Assembly (NCBI RefSeq): GCF_042186555.1
Contig: NC_133336.1
Coordinates: forward strand, 36,216,838 to 36,280,837
Direction: 5' to 3'
Source of the DNA: Aquarana catesbeiana
Lineage: Eukaryota; Chordata; Amphibia; Anura; Ranidae
Length of the DNA stretch: 64,000 nucleotides
The translations under genes were made by a program, and so were the position numbers. The notes under the pieces are model-generated. The model made no database searches. It saw only the letters and a program-made list of their open reading frames with translations, and had not been told where the DNA came from. Below, piece by piece: positions 48,801 to 59,995 of this stretch. Numbering within the stretch: position 1 is the first letter of the stretch; every line of letters starts with the position of its first letter.

Positions 48801-49306
48801 CGTACCTATTAAATTTAGTGAGGATTTGGGGATTTTACCCTGTCCAAATTACCTAACAGCTAGCTTCCTGGCACTAATACTCAAGACAATACACAGGTAC
48901 ACAACAAGACAATACACAGGTACTCACAGACCTACGTGCAATCGCAGAACAGTCGCAGACCTACGTGCACTCGCACAATGTGACACAATGTGCACAATGT
49001 GACAACACTGAAGAAATGACACTTTGCTACAATGTAAAGTAGTGAGTGTAAAGCTTGTATAACAGTGTCAATTTGCTGTCCCCTCAAAATAACTCAACAC
49101 ACAGCCAGTAATGTCTAAACTGCTTGCAACAAAAGTGAGTACACCCCTAAGTGAAAATGTCCAAATTGGGCCCAATTAGCCATTTTTCCTCCCTGGTGTC
49201 ATGTGACTCGTTAGTGTTACAAGGTCTCAGGTGTGAATGGGGAACAGGTGTGTTAAATTTGGTGTTATCGCTCTCACTCTCTCATATTGGTCACTGGAAG
49301 TTCAAC

Positions 49307-50299
49307 ATGGCACCTCATGGCAAAAAACTCTCTGAGGATCTGAAAAAAAGAATTGTTGCTCTACACAAAGATGGCATAGGCTATAAGAAGATTGCCAATA
49401 CCCTGAAACTGAGCTGCAGCATGGTGGCCAAGACCATACATCAGTTTAACAGGACAGGTTCCACTCAGAACAGGCCTCGCCATGGTCGACCAAAGAAGTT
49501 GAGTGTACATGCTCAGCGTCATATTGAGAGGTTGTCTTTGGGAAATAGATGTATGAATGCTGCCAGCATTGCTGCAGAAGTTGAAGGGGTGGGGGGTCAG
49601 TCTGTCAGTGCTCAGATCATACGCCACACACTGCATCAAATTGTTCTGCACGGCTGTCGTCCCAGAAGGAAACCTCTTCTAAAGATGATGCACAAGAAAG
49701 CCCGCAAACAGGCAAGCAGACTAAGGACATGAATTACTGGAATCATGTCCTGTGGTCTGATGAGACCAAGATAAACTTATTTGGTTCAGATGGTGTCAAG
49801 CGTGTGTGGTGGCAACCAGGTGAGGAGTACAAAGACAAGTGTGTCTTGCCTACAGTCAATCATGGTGGTGGGAGTGTCATGGTCTGGGGCTGCATGAGTG
49901 CTGCCAGCACTGGGGAGCTACAGTTCATTGAGGGAACCATGAATGCCAACATGTACTGCGACATACTGAAGCAGAGCACAGGGCCACAGGGCAGTATTCA
50001 AACATAATAATGACCCCAAACACACCTCCAAGACGATCACTGCCTTGCTAAAGAAGCTGAGGGTAAAGGTGATGGACTGGCCAAGCATGTCTCCAGACCT
50101 AAACCCTATTGAGCATCTGTGAGGCATCCTCAAATGGAAGGCGGAAGAGCGCAAGGTCTCCATCATCCTCCAACTCCGTGACGTCGTCATGGAGGAGTAG
50201 AAGAGGACTTTATTGGCAACCTGTGAAGCTCTGGTGAAGTCCATGCCCAAGAGGGTTAAGGCAGTGCTGGAAAATAATGGTGGCCACACAAAATATTGA
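49307..50299 (+). pseudogene. Tc1-like transposase, inactivated
   Basis: It starts MAPHGKKLSEDLKKRIVALH, the N-terminal helix-turn-helix, with a GRPKKLS hook before the second DNA-binding helix. A frameshift near 49710 separates this from NYWNHVLWSDETKINLFG, which has the first catalytic D. The second catalytic segment reads HNNDPKHTS where HDNDPKHT is usual, then [16 protein letters not shown] holds the third acidic residue. TGA and TAG codons replace conserved tryptophans at about 50120 and 50198. It ends NNGGHTKY. The gene cannot produce active transposase. Confidence 0.9.
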
Positions 50300-50513
50300 C
50301 AATTTGGACATTTTCACTTAGGGGTGTACTCACTTTTGTTGCCAGCGGTTTAGACATTATTGGCTGTGTGTTGAGTTATTTTGAGGGGATAGCAAATTTA
50401 CACTGTTATACAAGTTGTACACTCACTACTTTACATTGTAGCAAAGTGTCATTTCTTCAGTGTTGTCACATGAAAAGATAGAATAAAATATTTACAAAAA
50501 TGTGAGGGGTGTA

Positions 50514-50537
50514 ATATATATATATATATATATATAT
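50514..50537. repeat. (TA)n microsatellite
   Basis: A dozen TA units embedded in the right Tc1 terminal repeat. Confidence 0.9.
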
Positions 50538-50587
50538 ACTGTAACTAATAAGCTAATATATATAAATATACAGTAAATACACACATA

Positions 50588-51642
50588 CAGTGCATCCGGA
50601 AAGTATTCACAGCGCTTCCCTTTTTCCACATTTTGTTATGTTATAGCCTTATTCCAAAATGGATTAAATTAATTAATAATGATGACAACATGAAAGAAGT
50701 TTTTTTTTGAAAGCATTGCAAATTTATAAAAAAATAAAAAATCCCATGTACATAAGTATTCACAGTCTTTGCTCAATACTTTGTTGAAGCACCGTTTGCA
50801 CCAATTACAGCCTCAAGTCTTTTTGAGTATGATGCTACAAGCTTAGCACAACTATTTTTGGGCAGTTTCTATTCTTCTTTGCAGTACCTCTTGAGCTTCA
50901 TCAAGTCGGATGGGGAGCGTTGGTTCACAGCCATTTTTAGATGTCTCCAGAGATGTTCAAGTCTGGGCCACTCAAGGATATTCACAGAGTTGTCCCATAG
51001 CCACTCCTTTGTTATCTTGGCTGTGTGCTTAGGGTCATTGTCCTGTTGGAAGATGATGCTTCACTCCAGTCTGAGGTCCAGAGCGCTCTGAAGCAGGTGA
51101 TCATCAAGGATGTCTCTGTACAGTGCTGCATAAATCTTTCCCTCAATCCTGACTAATCTCCCACTTCTTCCATTTATGGATGATGGAGACCACTGGGCTC
51201 ATTTGGACCTTCAATGCTGTAGAAATTTTTCTGTACGATTCTCCAGATCTGTGCCTCAATACAATCCTGTCTCAGAGGTCTACAGACAGTTCCTTGGACT
51301 GCATGGCTTGGTTTGTGCTCTGACATGCACTGTTAACTGTGGGACTTTTTATAGGCAGGTGTGTGCTTTTTCAAAGCATGTCCAATCAACTGAATTTACC
51401 ACAGGTGGACTCCAGTCAAGTTGTAGAAACATCTCAGGGAAGATCAGTGGAAACAAGATGCACCTGAGCTCAATTTTGAGTGTCATGGCAAAGGCTGTGA
51501 ATACTTATGTACATGGGATTTTTTTTCGTTTTTTATTTTTATTAAATTTTCAAAGATTTAAATAATGAATTTAATCCATTTTGGAATAAGTCTGTAACAT
51601 AACAAAATGTGGAAGCGCTGTGAATACTTTCCGGATGCACCG
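50588..51642. mobile_element. Tc1-like nonautonomous transposon (CAGTGCATCCGGAAAGTATT ends)
   Basis: Terminal repeats CAGTGCATCCGGAAAGTATT and the complement AATACTTTCCGGATGCACCG are flanked by TA on both sides; the inverted repeats extend about 110-170 bp. The interior is antisense transposase relic on the plus strand (for example AAGTCTGGGCCACTCAAGGA), too decayed for an ORF. Confidence 0.85.
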
Positions 51643-51644
51643 TA

Positions 51645-52579
51645 CACACACAGTAAGATCACCATTTCAGTATTTAGCCAGTTAATAGTCCTTTTGTCTA
51701 AATAATGCATTTTGAGCACTTGATGTTTTGCTGTATACAAATTGCAGACTATGTTGTTATGGGTCATTTTCCTTTTACATAATCGGCTTCAGTGTTGGTT
51801 ATCTGATGGAAAAACTACATATTTTAGTCTCTGAAGAGCAATGCAAACAAATGACTTGTCATATATTATAATATTACAATGGAGGCATGAAGTACATTTT
51901 CCACATCTCCGAGAGTGATCGTATCAATGTTCTCCAGCACATAACTAAATGTATTGACTTGATGGACATCTAGAAAGTCTGCCATTACCAACTAAAGCCA
52001 TTCAATGCTAAAATGTACGGTAGCTAAAAGCTTTCTCGGTTTCACAACAAGTTTAGAATTTCTTTTGTGCCCAAACATGCTAATGCGTTAATTTTCTCCA
52101 GAGAGAACACATAATAGAGCTTTTTGTCCAACAAAACATCAACAAGTACAACTCTAACAAATAATAGCCTTTAGCAATCACTCCTTAGCTTCCATAAAAC
52201 AGCCACTCACGGTATATAAAAAGGTGAATGAAGCCATTATGACAAGACACAGGAAAAAAATAGGTATGATAAAGGAACATTTCAAAAGTGCATGCAATTT
52301 GCAGTACTTTGATTTTCTTATGCATTAAGGAAACATCTTGCTTCTTAGCTAGTCAGTGCAGTTGTAAGGACTTAAAGTACCCTTACCTTGTAAAACCACA
52401 CATTCAGTTTAACATAGAAATGAAAGGTAAAACGTGTGAGAATATATATAAAAAATATATAAATACCTAATACATTTTAAAATTTTTTTTAAGTGTTCAT
52501 ATAATCTCTGTTCTCAGCTGCACAAGGGGCTTGGAGAGGTCGGGGTGGGGAAACAGCAATACACTGATCTTCCCAGAGA
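51645..52579. other. Intronic sequence, nothing recognised
   Basis: AT-rich sequence with no gene or repeat end that I can support. Confidence 0.4.
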
Positions 52580-52582
52580 ATG

Positions 52583-52583
52583 G

Positions 52584-52638
<55 letters not shown>
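52583..52638. repeat. (TG)n plus poly(G) tract
   Basis: About 20 TG units followed by a G-run of about 18. Confidence 0.95.
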
Positions 52639-52639
<1 letters not shown>

Positions 52640-53895
52640 TTGTCAGACCAATAGCGGACAGGCATGCTGTTCTTTCGGTACAGCCAGAAAACTGACCATG
52701 TTTGGAAGGCTGTGCTGTCATGCCTGATGTGGTCAGTTTAACCTGTTGCCACCCGCCCACCGTCATATGATGTCATGGACTTTGAGCGGGGATATCTGAA
52801 CGATGCCTGTAGCTACAGACATCATTCAGATATTGTCGTTTTCAGCCAGCGACTCCCTACACCATACCATAAGAACGATCATAGCAGCTGTTCCACCACT
52901 TGATCGTTCTTACGGGAGGCGAGAGGGGACGTCCCGCCACCTTCCGGTGCTTCTACCGACTCACCGTTACGATCGGTGTGTTGGAGAACGGATCCGTCAG
53001 CCCCGGATGTTGATCATAGAGATTTCCGGCGGACCAGATGGTCGCCGGAGTCTCTATGATCGTCGGAGGCCGGGCGCGATGTTATGACGTCACACCCGGC
53101 CTCTGCATTTAAAAAACCATTGACGCTTCAGCTGGGAAGCCGTGATCGGTTTATTTTTATCTTTTTATTTCAGGTTTCCCAGCCTAGTGGTGAGATGTGG
53201 GGTCTTATTGACCCCATATCTCACTGTAAAGAGGACCTGTCATGTCATATTCCTATTACAAGGGATGCTTACATTCCTTGTTTTAGGAATAAAAGTGATC
53301 ATTTTTTTTTTCAAAAAAGTGTCAAACAAAAAAAAAGAAAGTACAGTATAATTAACAATAATAATAAAAAAAAAAAATTAAAAGCAGCCCTGTCCCCGTG
53401 TGCTTGCACGCAGAAGCGAACGCATACGTAAGTCCCGCCCAGATATGAAAAAGGTGTTCAAACCATACATGTGAGGTACCAACACGAACGTTGGTGCAAG
53501 AGCAATAATTTTGTCCCTAGACCTCCTATATAACTCAAAACATGTAACCAGTAAAAAAAATTCAAGCGTCATCTATGGGGATTTTTAAGTACCGAACGTT
53601 GGCGCCATTCCACGAGCGTGTGCAATTTTGAAGCGTGACATGTTAGGTATCTATTTACTCGGCGTAACTTCATCTTTCACAATATGCATTGGGCTAACTT
53701 TACTGTTTTGGTTTTTTTTTTTTTTAAAGCACAAAACTGTTTTTTTCCAAAAAAAAAAGGCGTTTGAAAAATTGCTGCGCAAATACTATGCGAGATAAAA
53801 AGTTGCAACAACCGCCATTGTATTCTCTAGGCTCTTTGCTAAAAAAGCATATATAATGTTTGGGGATTCTATGTAATTTTCTAGTAAAAAAAAAT

Positions 53896-54100
53896 AGGAT
53901 TTTTAAAAACAGCTTACCTGTTAAATCCTTTTCTTGGAGTACATCATAGGACACAGAGCCTTAAGTAATTACTTGGTGGGTTATGGGCCTACCTTCAGGT
54001 GTTGACACTGGTATAACCAATACAGAGGGGCGGGAGCTCTGTGTCCTATGATGTACTCCAAAAAAAGGATTTTACAGGTAAGCTGTTTTAAAAATCCTAT
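53896..54100. repeat. 200-bp palindrome at the DIRS left end
   Basis: GGATTTTTAAAAACAGCTTA at the left pairs with TAAGCTGTTTTAAAAATCC at the right, and GAGTACATCATAGGACACAG pairs with its complement at 54031-54050. The centre (53960-54028) is unique. The unit may be a solo-derived or rearranged DIRS end. Confidence 0.75.
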
Positions 54101-54267
54101 TTTCTTTATCGTACATCATAGGACACAGAGCCTCAAGTAATTACTTGGTAGGATGTCCCATAGCAATGCTACTTGAGGGGAGGGCACCCCCAGACCTTGA
54201 GGAATTATACTGCTGCCTGCAGCACACTGCGCCCGAAGGCGATATCCTCATTCCATCTTACATCTAC

Positions 54268-54962
54268 TTGATAAAATTTTGTAAATGTATGCACTGAAGA
54301 TCAAGTCACGGCCTTGCAGATCTGAGACATGGAGGCCTGGTGACGCACTGCCCAAGAAGCACCAACTGCTCTGGCAGAGTGCGCCTTAACTTGAAAAGGG
54401 GGAATCTTTCCCTTTAAATCATAAGTTTGAATTATAACCTGCCGAATCCACTTAGCCACAGTGGATTTTGACGCTGCCTGTCCTTTTTTAGGACCCGCTG
54501 GCAGAATAAATAAGACATCGGTCTTACGAAACTGAGCAGTTTTCTTTAAATAGATCTTCACTGCTCTCACCACATCAAGACAATGTAGTGACTTTTCTTC
54601 TTTGGAACATGGTTTTGGAAAAAACGATGTCAGGACAATATCTTCATTCAGATGAAAGCCTGAAACCACTTTTGGCAAAAAGCCTGAACGAGGGCGTAAC
54701 ACCACTCTGTCCTCATGAATACCAAATATGGCTCTTTACAGGAAAGAGCCGCCAATTCTGAAACCCTCCTTGCTGAGGATATAGCAACCAAAAATATCAG
54801 CTTCCTAGTCAGAAGGACTAAGGGAACATGCTGTAATGGTTTAAATGGCGGTTTTTGTAACACTGACAAAACTAAATTCAAGTCCCAAGGGCTTAAAGGT
54901 GATTTAACTGGTGGATTAATCCGCATCACTCCTCGCATGAAACCCCGGACTAAAGAATGCAT
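54268..54962 (-). pseudogene. DIRS tyrosine recombinase with one nonsense codon
   Basis: The N-terminal part (54648-54962) includes GVMRINPP and SSARRVSELAAL, the segment with the first catalytic arginine. A frame change near 54700 leads to the catalytic core: KAHSARAVGASWAV with the H-x-x-R pair. TGA at 54301-54303 replaces a conserved tryptophan; the same frame continues SSVHTFTKFYQVDV, which includes the catalytic tyrosine (codon 54271-54273). So the active-site residues survive around a single stop. Confidence 0.85.
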
Positions 54963-55421
54963 AGCAAGTGGTCTTTGAAATAAAATGATAAGGCTGAGAC
55001 TTGGCCCTTAATAGTACTCAGGAGCAACTTCATCTCTACTCCTACTTGTAGAAAGGCAAGAATTCTGCCTATAATATATCTCCGAGGGTGCCAACCCTTG
55101 GATTCACACCAGGAAACGTAAGCTTTTCAGACTCTATAATATATAGCTCTAGAAGCTGGCTTCCTAGCATTAAAGTAGAAATAACTGCCCTGGAAAGCCC
55201 ATGTCTTTTCAGAATGTGGGTCTCAATAGCCAGGCCGTTAAATTTAGCATTCGTAAAGTAGGATGGAATATCGGCCCCTGTGAGAGCAGGTCTGGCCTTA
55301 GTGGAAGGGACCACAGATCCTCCACTGCCATCTTTACGACCTCTGCATACCATGACCTTCTGGGCCATGCTGGTGCTGCCAGAATTACCGGTTTTCTTTC
55401 CAGCTTGATCCTGCAAAGAAG

Positions 55422-56729
55422 TCAAAGCAGCAACTGAACAGGGGGAAATGCATAGATCAGTAAAAGCTGATCCCACAGTATCATCAACGCATCTGTTCTG
55501 CATGCGAATGGATCCTTTGTTGTGGACACAAAGTTGACTAACTTTATGTTGCACTGGATGCTAGAAGATCTACATCTGGAGTCCCCCATCCTTAACAAAC
55601 AGCCTGAAACATGTCGGGGTGAATAGACCATTCCCCTGGGAATAATCTGCTGGCGGCACATGTAGTGCGCGTGCCAATTCTCTATTCCCGGAATGAAGCC
55701 TGCCGATGGGCACGGAATATTTATTTCTGCCCAAGTTAGAATATGGTTCACTTCTCTCTGTACTGAGAGATTCTTGGTGCCCCTTTTGGTGATTGAATCT
55801 CTAGGATGTTGATGGGCAAGGCTCTTTCGGTTCTTGAACACTGTCCTTGGACAGTTGTCTTCTCTGTCATTACCACTTTCCAGATAAGTGGTCTGAAGGA
55901 TTTACCCCTTAGGACATTCTTTAGTAACCACCAATTGAGGCTTTGGGACACCCTTGGGGACAACCGCATTGGCAAGTCCAAAGCTTGGATCGTTTTGTTC
56001 CATAAAAATAGAATACTGTTTTGCAACAGTCTCGAATGGAACTGGGCAAAGGGAACTGCTTCGAATGAAGCCACCATCCTTTCTAACAACTCATGCAAAG
56101 GTGAATGGAGGGACCTCCTTTTGACCTTACCATCCGCACCAACTCTTTTATAGAGTGGTGTTTTTTTTTGTTTTTTTGTTTTTTTCCTCTGGGCAAGAAG
56201 ACCCTTTTTCTGGGCTGTATCTATGATCAGACCCAAATACTGCAGCCCTTTTTTAGCGATTTTAATGGAGACTTTACTAGGTTGAGAATGCAACCCAGAC
56301 CTTTCCAGGTAACTGGTTGTAATGCGTACACCTTACTCCGAACAGCGATTGGTCCATTAGCAATAGATCGTCTAGGTATGCCAAGACTGTTTAAGCCCTG
56401 TGCCCTTGACCTGGCTACAGGTGGGGCTAGCACCTTTGTGAACACTCGAGATGCTGTAGCTAGCTCGAAGAGCAAGGCTATAAACTGAAATGCTGCTGTT
56501 CTACTTTGAACCGCAGAAACCTTTGTTGAGCGGGAAATATATGGACATGCAGATATGCGTCCCTGATACCGATAGGCGCTAGAAGTTTTCCTCCTTGCAG
56601 GATAGAAACTACTGACTTGATCGACTCCATAGAAAGGAGCAGATCTTCAGGAACTGATTTAGATTCTTTCAGATCTAGAATGGATCTGTTGAATTTCTGC
56701 GTGGCTCTGTACATGTACAGGAAACGCAT
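55422..56729 (-). pseudogene. DIRS reverse transcriptase and RNase H, fragmented
   Basis: RT begins with KFNRSILDLKESK and GIRDAYLHVHIFPAQQRFLRF. The YLDD catalytic box is present at 56367-56378 but out of frame with the preceding segment, showing a frameshift. LQYLGLIIDT follows near 56240. RNase H relics include LTWAEINI and FIPGIENWHAHYMCRQQ (the conserved AD changed to AH). Several frame changes make it nonfunctional. Confidence 0.85.
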
Positions 56730-56759
56730 GAAAAAGGCAGTGAAGGTTCCAAGGAACCT

Positions 56760-58701
56760 AAGAAAAAACAGAACTATCAGCTGACTCTACTAGAGGTAGC
56801 TTGAAAGAGGCACAAATCATCTCTGTAAGAGGTTTGTACCAGCAATTTCTCAGATTGCGAGGCTGAAAAATAGTTCAACTCTAGTTGTCTCCTCTGAAGA
56901 GGAGTACTTGGTTTGCCTTTCTTCCCGATTACCTGAGGGTAATCCTTCATCCTCTACCACTGTTTCCTTGATAAGGGATCTCAGGTGGGGGAGGGGATCT
57001 AACACGCTTCCCATCCTTGGATAGTGGATGCGATTAAAGTCGCTAATTTTCCTTCTAGGCCCTGCAGGGCGGAGGAAAAACACATCTTCACTCACGTATA
57101 CAGGGGCTGAATATTTTCTCCTCTTAGGCTCAGTTTTAACTATTGCAACCCCAAAGTTGCATGATTTTACCGTGATCCTTTGCCGCCGAGAATACGTCGG
57201 GGCGTGATTTTGATGCGACAGGACACAATGCCTGTGTATTCTAGAGATTTATGGACCTCAAGTCGCATCAAAGTGGTACCAAAGTAGTGCAGGGACTACC
57301 TTGAAGTCGCACAGATCTGAACATTATTTCTTGGAATTCATGCCCTAGAGTCTGACGGTGGAGGCCGTCACCGCTGCCTAGAGGCAGCTGCCCCTGCGCA
57401 GGGGAAGGAATCTGTTTAAGTGACTTGTCCCAGGTCACAAGGAGCCAACGTGAGGACGAGGTCCCACGTCTTTCAGGAAGCCTCCCATGGCTACGCTGGT
57501 CATCAGAGTAGTTAACCTGTGAGGAGTGGCTCCTTCACTAGTGAACGCCGACATGTGGATCTGAAGCCATATCAGTCAGGAAGTCTCCCATGGCTGCACT
57601 GGCCGTCAGAGTACTTAACCTGTGAGCTGTTGTGGCTTCACTTTAAATCCTTCTACTGGACAAAAGAGCTTTACTGCTAGAAATCATTTGGATGTATTTC
57701 ACCAAACCTTCCCCAATGAAAAGGGAATCTAGTCAGATACCCTTTTTTGCAAGATGCTTCGGCTGACCAACCCTTTTAACCACAGGGTCCTAAGCATGTG
57801 TTTTAGCACAAGCACAAGGCGAGACGCTTGGTGGATAGGGTCTTTTATGGCATCTATGGCGCCATTGGTAGGAGGATGTTAACAAAAAAATTCCAACTCC
57901 TTATCTGTTGGATGCTTAAGCAATTATGCATCTTGATGCTGAAAATCGCAGCGTCTACTGCTGGTACTTTCCAACCTTTGTGAATTTTTCCTCCATGATA
58001 GAGAACTGAGAAATTCTTTGGAGGGAAAAACTGCTTATCCAGATGATCCCATTCAGCATAAATAAGGGCTGTAAAAAGGTTTTTTTTTTTTTAAACCAAA
58101 GAAGGGACCTAGACTTTCAGCTTACTCTGTTAGGAGTAGTATAAAAAGTGGAATGAACCATCTCTGTAAGAGTTTGTACCATCAATCTGTCAGATTGTGA
58201 GGTTGCATAAGGTTCATTAACTGTTGTTTCCTCCACAGAGGAAAATTTGGCTTGTTTTCCCCCGTGATCACCTGAGGATAACACCTCATCCTGTGCCCAC
58301 TGTTCCCTTGGAAAAAGGGGTTTTAAGTGGGGGATCTAGCATGCTTCCTATCCTCTTGGATGGAGAACGCGATTAAAGCCGCTAATCTTCCTTCTAAGCC
58401 CAACAGGGCAGAGGAGAATTCATCTTCAGTCACATAACAGGGGCTGAAGTGTGAGAAGCAGTTGCACCACCAATTGCTTCCAATGACTCACCCTGGCTTG
58501 CCATGTCAGGTATCTCCGGAGAGGATGACAGTGTGGAGGCATGACTGGAGTTCCCAGCGCCTGGGGGTGGAATCCTTGGTACCTTTGTGGTACACTGGAA
58601 ATCAAATGTGCTAAGCACAACAGCAGAGGCACTTTAACAAATGATGGTATTTGCTGAACAATAGTTTTAGCAAAAGAAAACAATGTCACCATAAGGATCA
58701 A
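56760..58701 (-). other. DIRS gag-like region with internal duplication
   Basis: No single long frame. The block 56770-57110 recurs in diverged form at about 58105-58445 (for example ATCTCTGTAAGAG followed by GATTAAAG(T/C)CGCTAAT), 1.34 kb apart. A smaller repeat pair, GCCTCCCATGGCTACGCTGG and TCTCCCATGGCTGCACTGG, lies at 57478-57620. Short ORFs such as 56850-57095 may be gag remnants. Confidence 0.55.
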
Positions 58702-59029
58702 CCTTTGATACTGAGTACCATAATATTTCCTGTGCTGGAAATGCCTGTTTACACACCTTTACATGCCCAGCGCTCCTGTGTCTCTTAGTGTGACAGACTT
58801 CTGTCTTCAGCATATGAACTGAGAGCGTCTGTGTTAAGCCTCAGGTGAGAACCTGATTACACATAAGTGTCAGCTGTTACCGCACCTCTCCAGGAGGAGA
58901 GGGGAGGGGGAGGGGAATTTTTATCAGCAGTGTTTGTTAAGCTCCTAGTTTTAAAGGAAGACTTCACTTTATACAAAAAACTGCTGCTGTAACCCCTTTA
59001 GATCCCTCAGAAGAGGAACACCATCTGTT

Positions 59030-59355
59030 CAATTAAGAACTCCCCTCTGGCTGCAGGGACCACACCCGCTGCTATAGCCAGACACAGAGCTGCTGAAAAA
59101 GCATCGTACTAGGCAAGTGTAATATACTCCCTCTAGAGGAGACATTTTAAGGCATACAGGTATACATTTTATATATATCCAAACAAGGGATTGCTGCACA
59201 AACCGTATCATGCATGATCTTCTGATGAAGGGCGTTATCTACAATAGCCCGAAAACGTTTATTATGGATGCCTGATTTTATGGATGTCGTGGTGATGTCC
59301 TTTTGAAGATTTCATAATAAATATGGTTTGTGCAGCAATCCCTTGTTTGGATTTT

Positions 59356-59390
<35 letters not shown>
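59030..59390. mobile_element. Small palindromic element with hammerhead-like loop, nested in the DIRS
   Basis: ATCCAAACAAGGGATTGCTG followed by CACAAACC (59179-59204) pairs with its complement at 59325-59352. The loop holds a hammerhead-like core. The right side runs into (TA)n at 59359-59389. The left limit is uncertain. Confidence 0.55.
59217..59262 (+). ncRNA. Hammerhead-like core in a palindrome loop
   Basis: CTGATGA at 59222-59228 is followed by a perfect GGGC/GCCC stem II (59230-59233 and 59247-59250) and GAAA at 59251-59254. One extra A separates the core from stem II, and stem I is weak, so activity is uncertain. Confidence 0.45.
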
Positions 59391-59392
<2 letters not shown>

Positions 59393-59995
59393 TTTTTGGA
59401 GAAAGGCATAGGTGGACTTTTTACAGTTCCTAGGCTTCTCCCCTTACCTTATCCTCGCTGCAAGATACTGCTGATTTAACAGACAGATCCAACCTTCACC
59501 CATCACGACGGGCAGCGTAGTTAAACTTTCAAAGACTGGGGCCCTTTTTAAAGGGGTTCCGCTCCTTTGGACCTGTATAGCACCCCTCTGGAACAACTTT
59601 AGGTAATATGAAAAACCAAAAAGAGTCCTGGTTCCTAGGGTCCAGCTGCTTACAGGCAAAATCTCGTTCTTCAATGCAAGACCCAGGTACCATCCTATGG
59701 CCTCAGTGGCGAGGATGGACCCTGTTGTGGAGGTTTTTTAAATCCAGCATGGATCCCTCCCTGGAGCTCCTCAGAGCACATCTTCACTCATTACCAACAC
59801 CTTAGACACTGGCGAAAAAACTGAGGACTCCTGGAAGGAGGAGGGGTTATATAGGAGAGTCAACTTCCTGTATTGTCAACACCTGAAGGTAGGCCCATAA
59901 CCCACCAAGTAATTACTTGAGGCTCTGTGTCCTATGATGTACGATAAAGAAATGATGATTTTTACATGTAGGAGAGAAATGTCAGAATTGGCCTG

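Larger units (their letters stand above)
44637..49000 (-). mobile_element. Near full-length CR1 LINE
   Basis: The minus strand encodes a zinc-finger/esterase ORF1 and an endonuclease-RT ORF2. The 3' terminus ends ACTATGTAACTATGTAAC, as in the tail at 17550-17570. It sits inside the left repeat of a Tc1 transposon. It lies in the same orientation as the host gene. The exact 5' limit is uncertain by tens of bases. Confidence 0.88.
44565..50541 (+). mobile_element. Tc1-like transposon split by a CR1 LINE
   Basis: The left terminal repeat starts CAGTATCTCACAAAAGTGAG after TA. The right repeat is its complement, but the stretch between GAGGGGTGTA and the final ATACTGTA has been replaced by (TA)n at 50514-50537. 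The left repeat is broken at about 44636 by the CR1 and resumes at about 49001 (ACACTGAAGAAATGACAC, present also in the right repeat at 50448-50467 in complement). The transposase gene at 49307-50299 is dead. Confidence 0.88.
53893..59949 (-). mobile_element. Degraded DIRS retrotransposon with inverted ends
   Basis: Minus-strand relics in the order gag-like region, RT, RNase H and tyrosine recombinase identify a DIRS element, which integrates by recombination rather than with an integrase. The motif GTACATCATAGGACACAGAGCC occurs near 53940 and 54110, with inverted copies near 54035 and at the right end (59918-59942). The left end is therefore a compound structure. The boundary positions are approximate. 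Confidence 0.85.
52738..59995. mobile_element. TTAA-type element split by a DIRS retrotransposon
   Basis: The left part (52738-53892) begins TTAACCTGTTGCCACCCGCC and carries family blocks (CATGTTAGGTATCTATTTAC). After the DIRS, 59950-59995 (GATGATTTTTACATGTAGG and GAATTGGCCTGG) reads as the continuation. A clean right TTAA end is missing. Confidence 0.6.

Noticed and set aside
48439..48856. Plus-strand ORFs across the CR1 ORF1 region
   Set aside because: They are antisense shadows of the esterase/zinc-finger frame.
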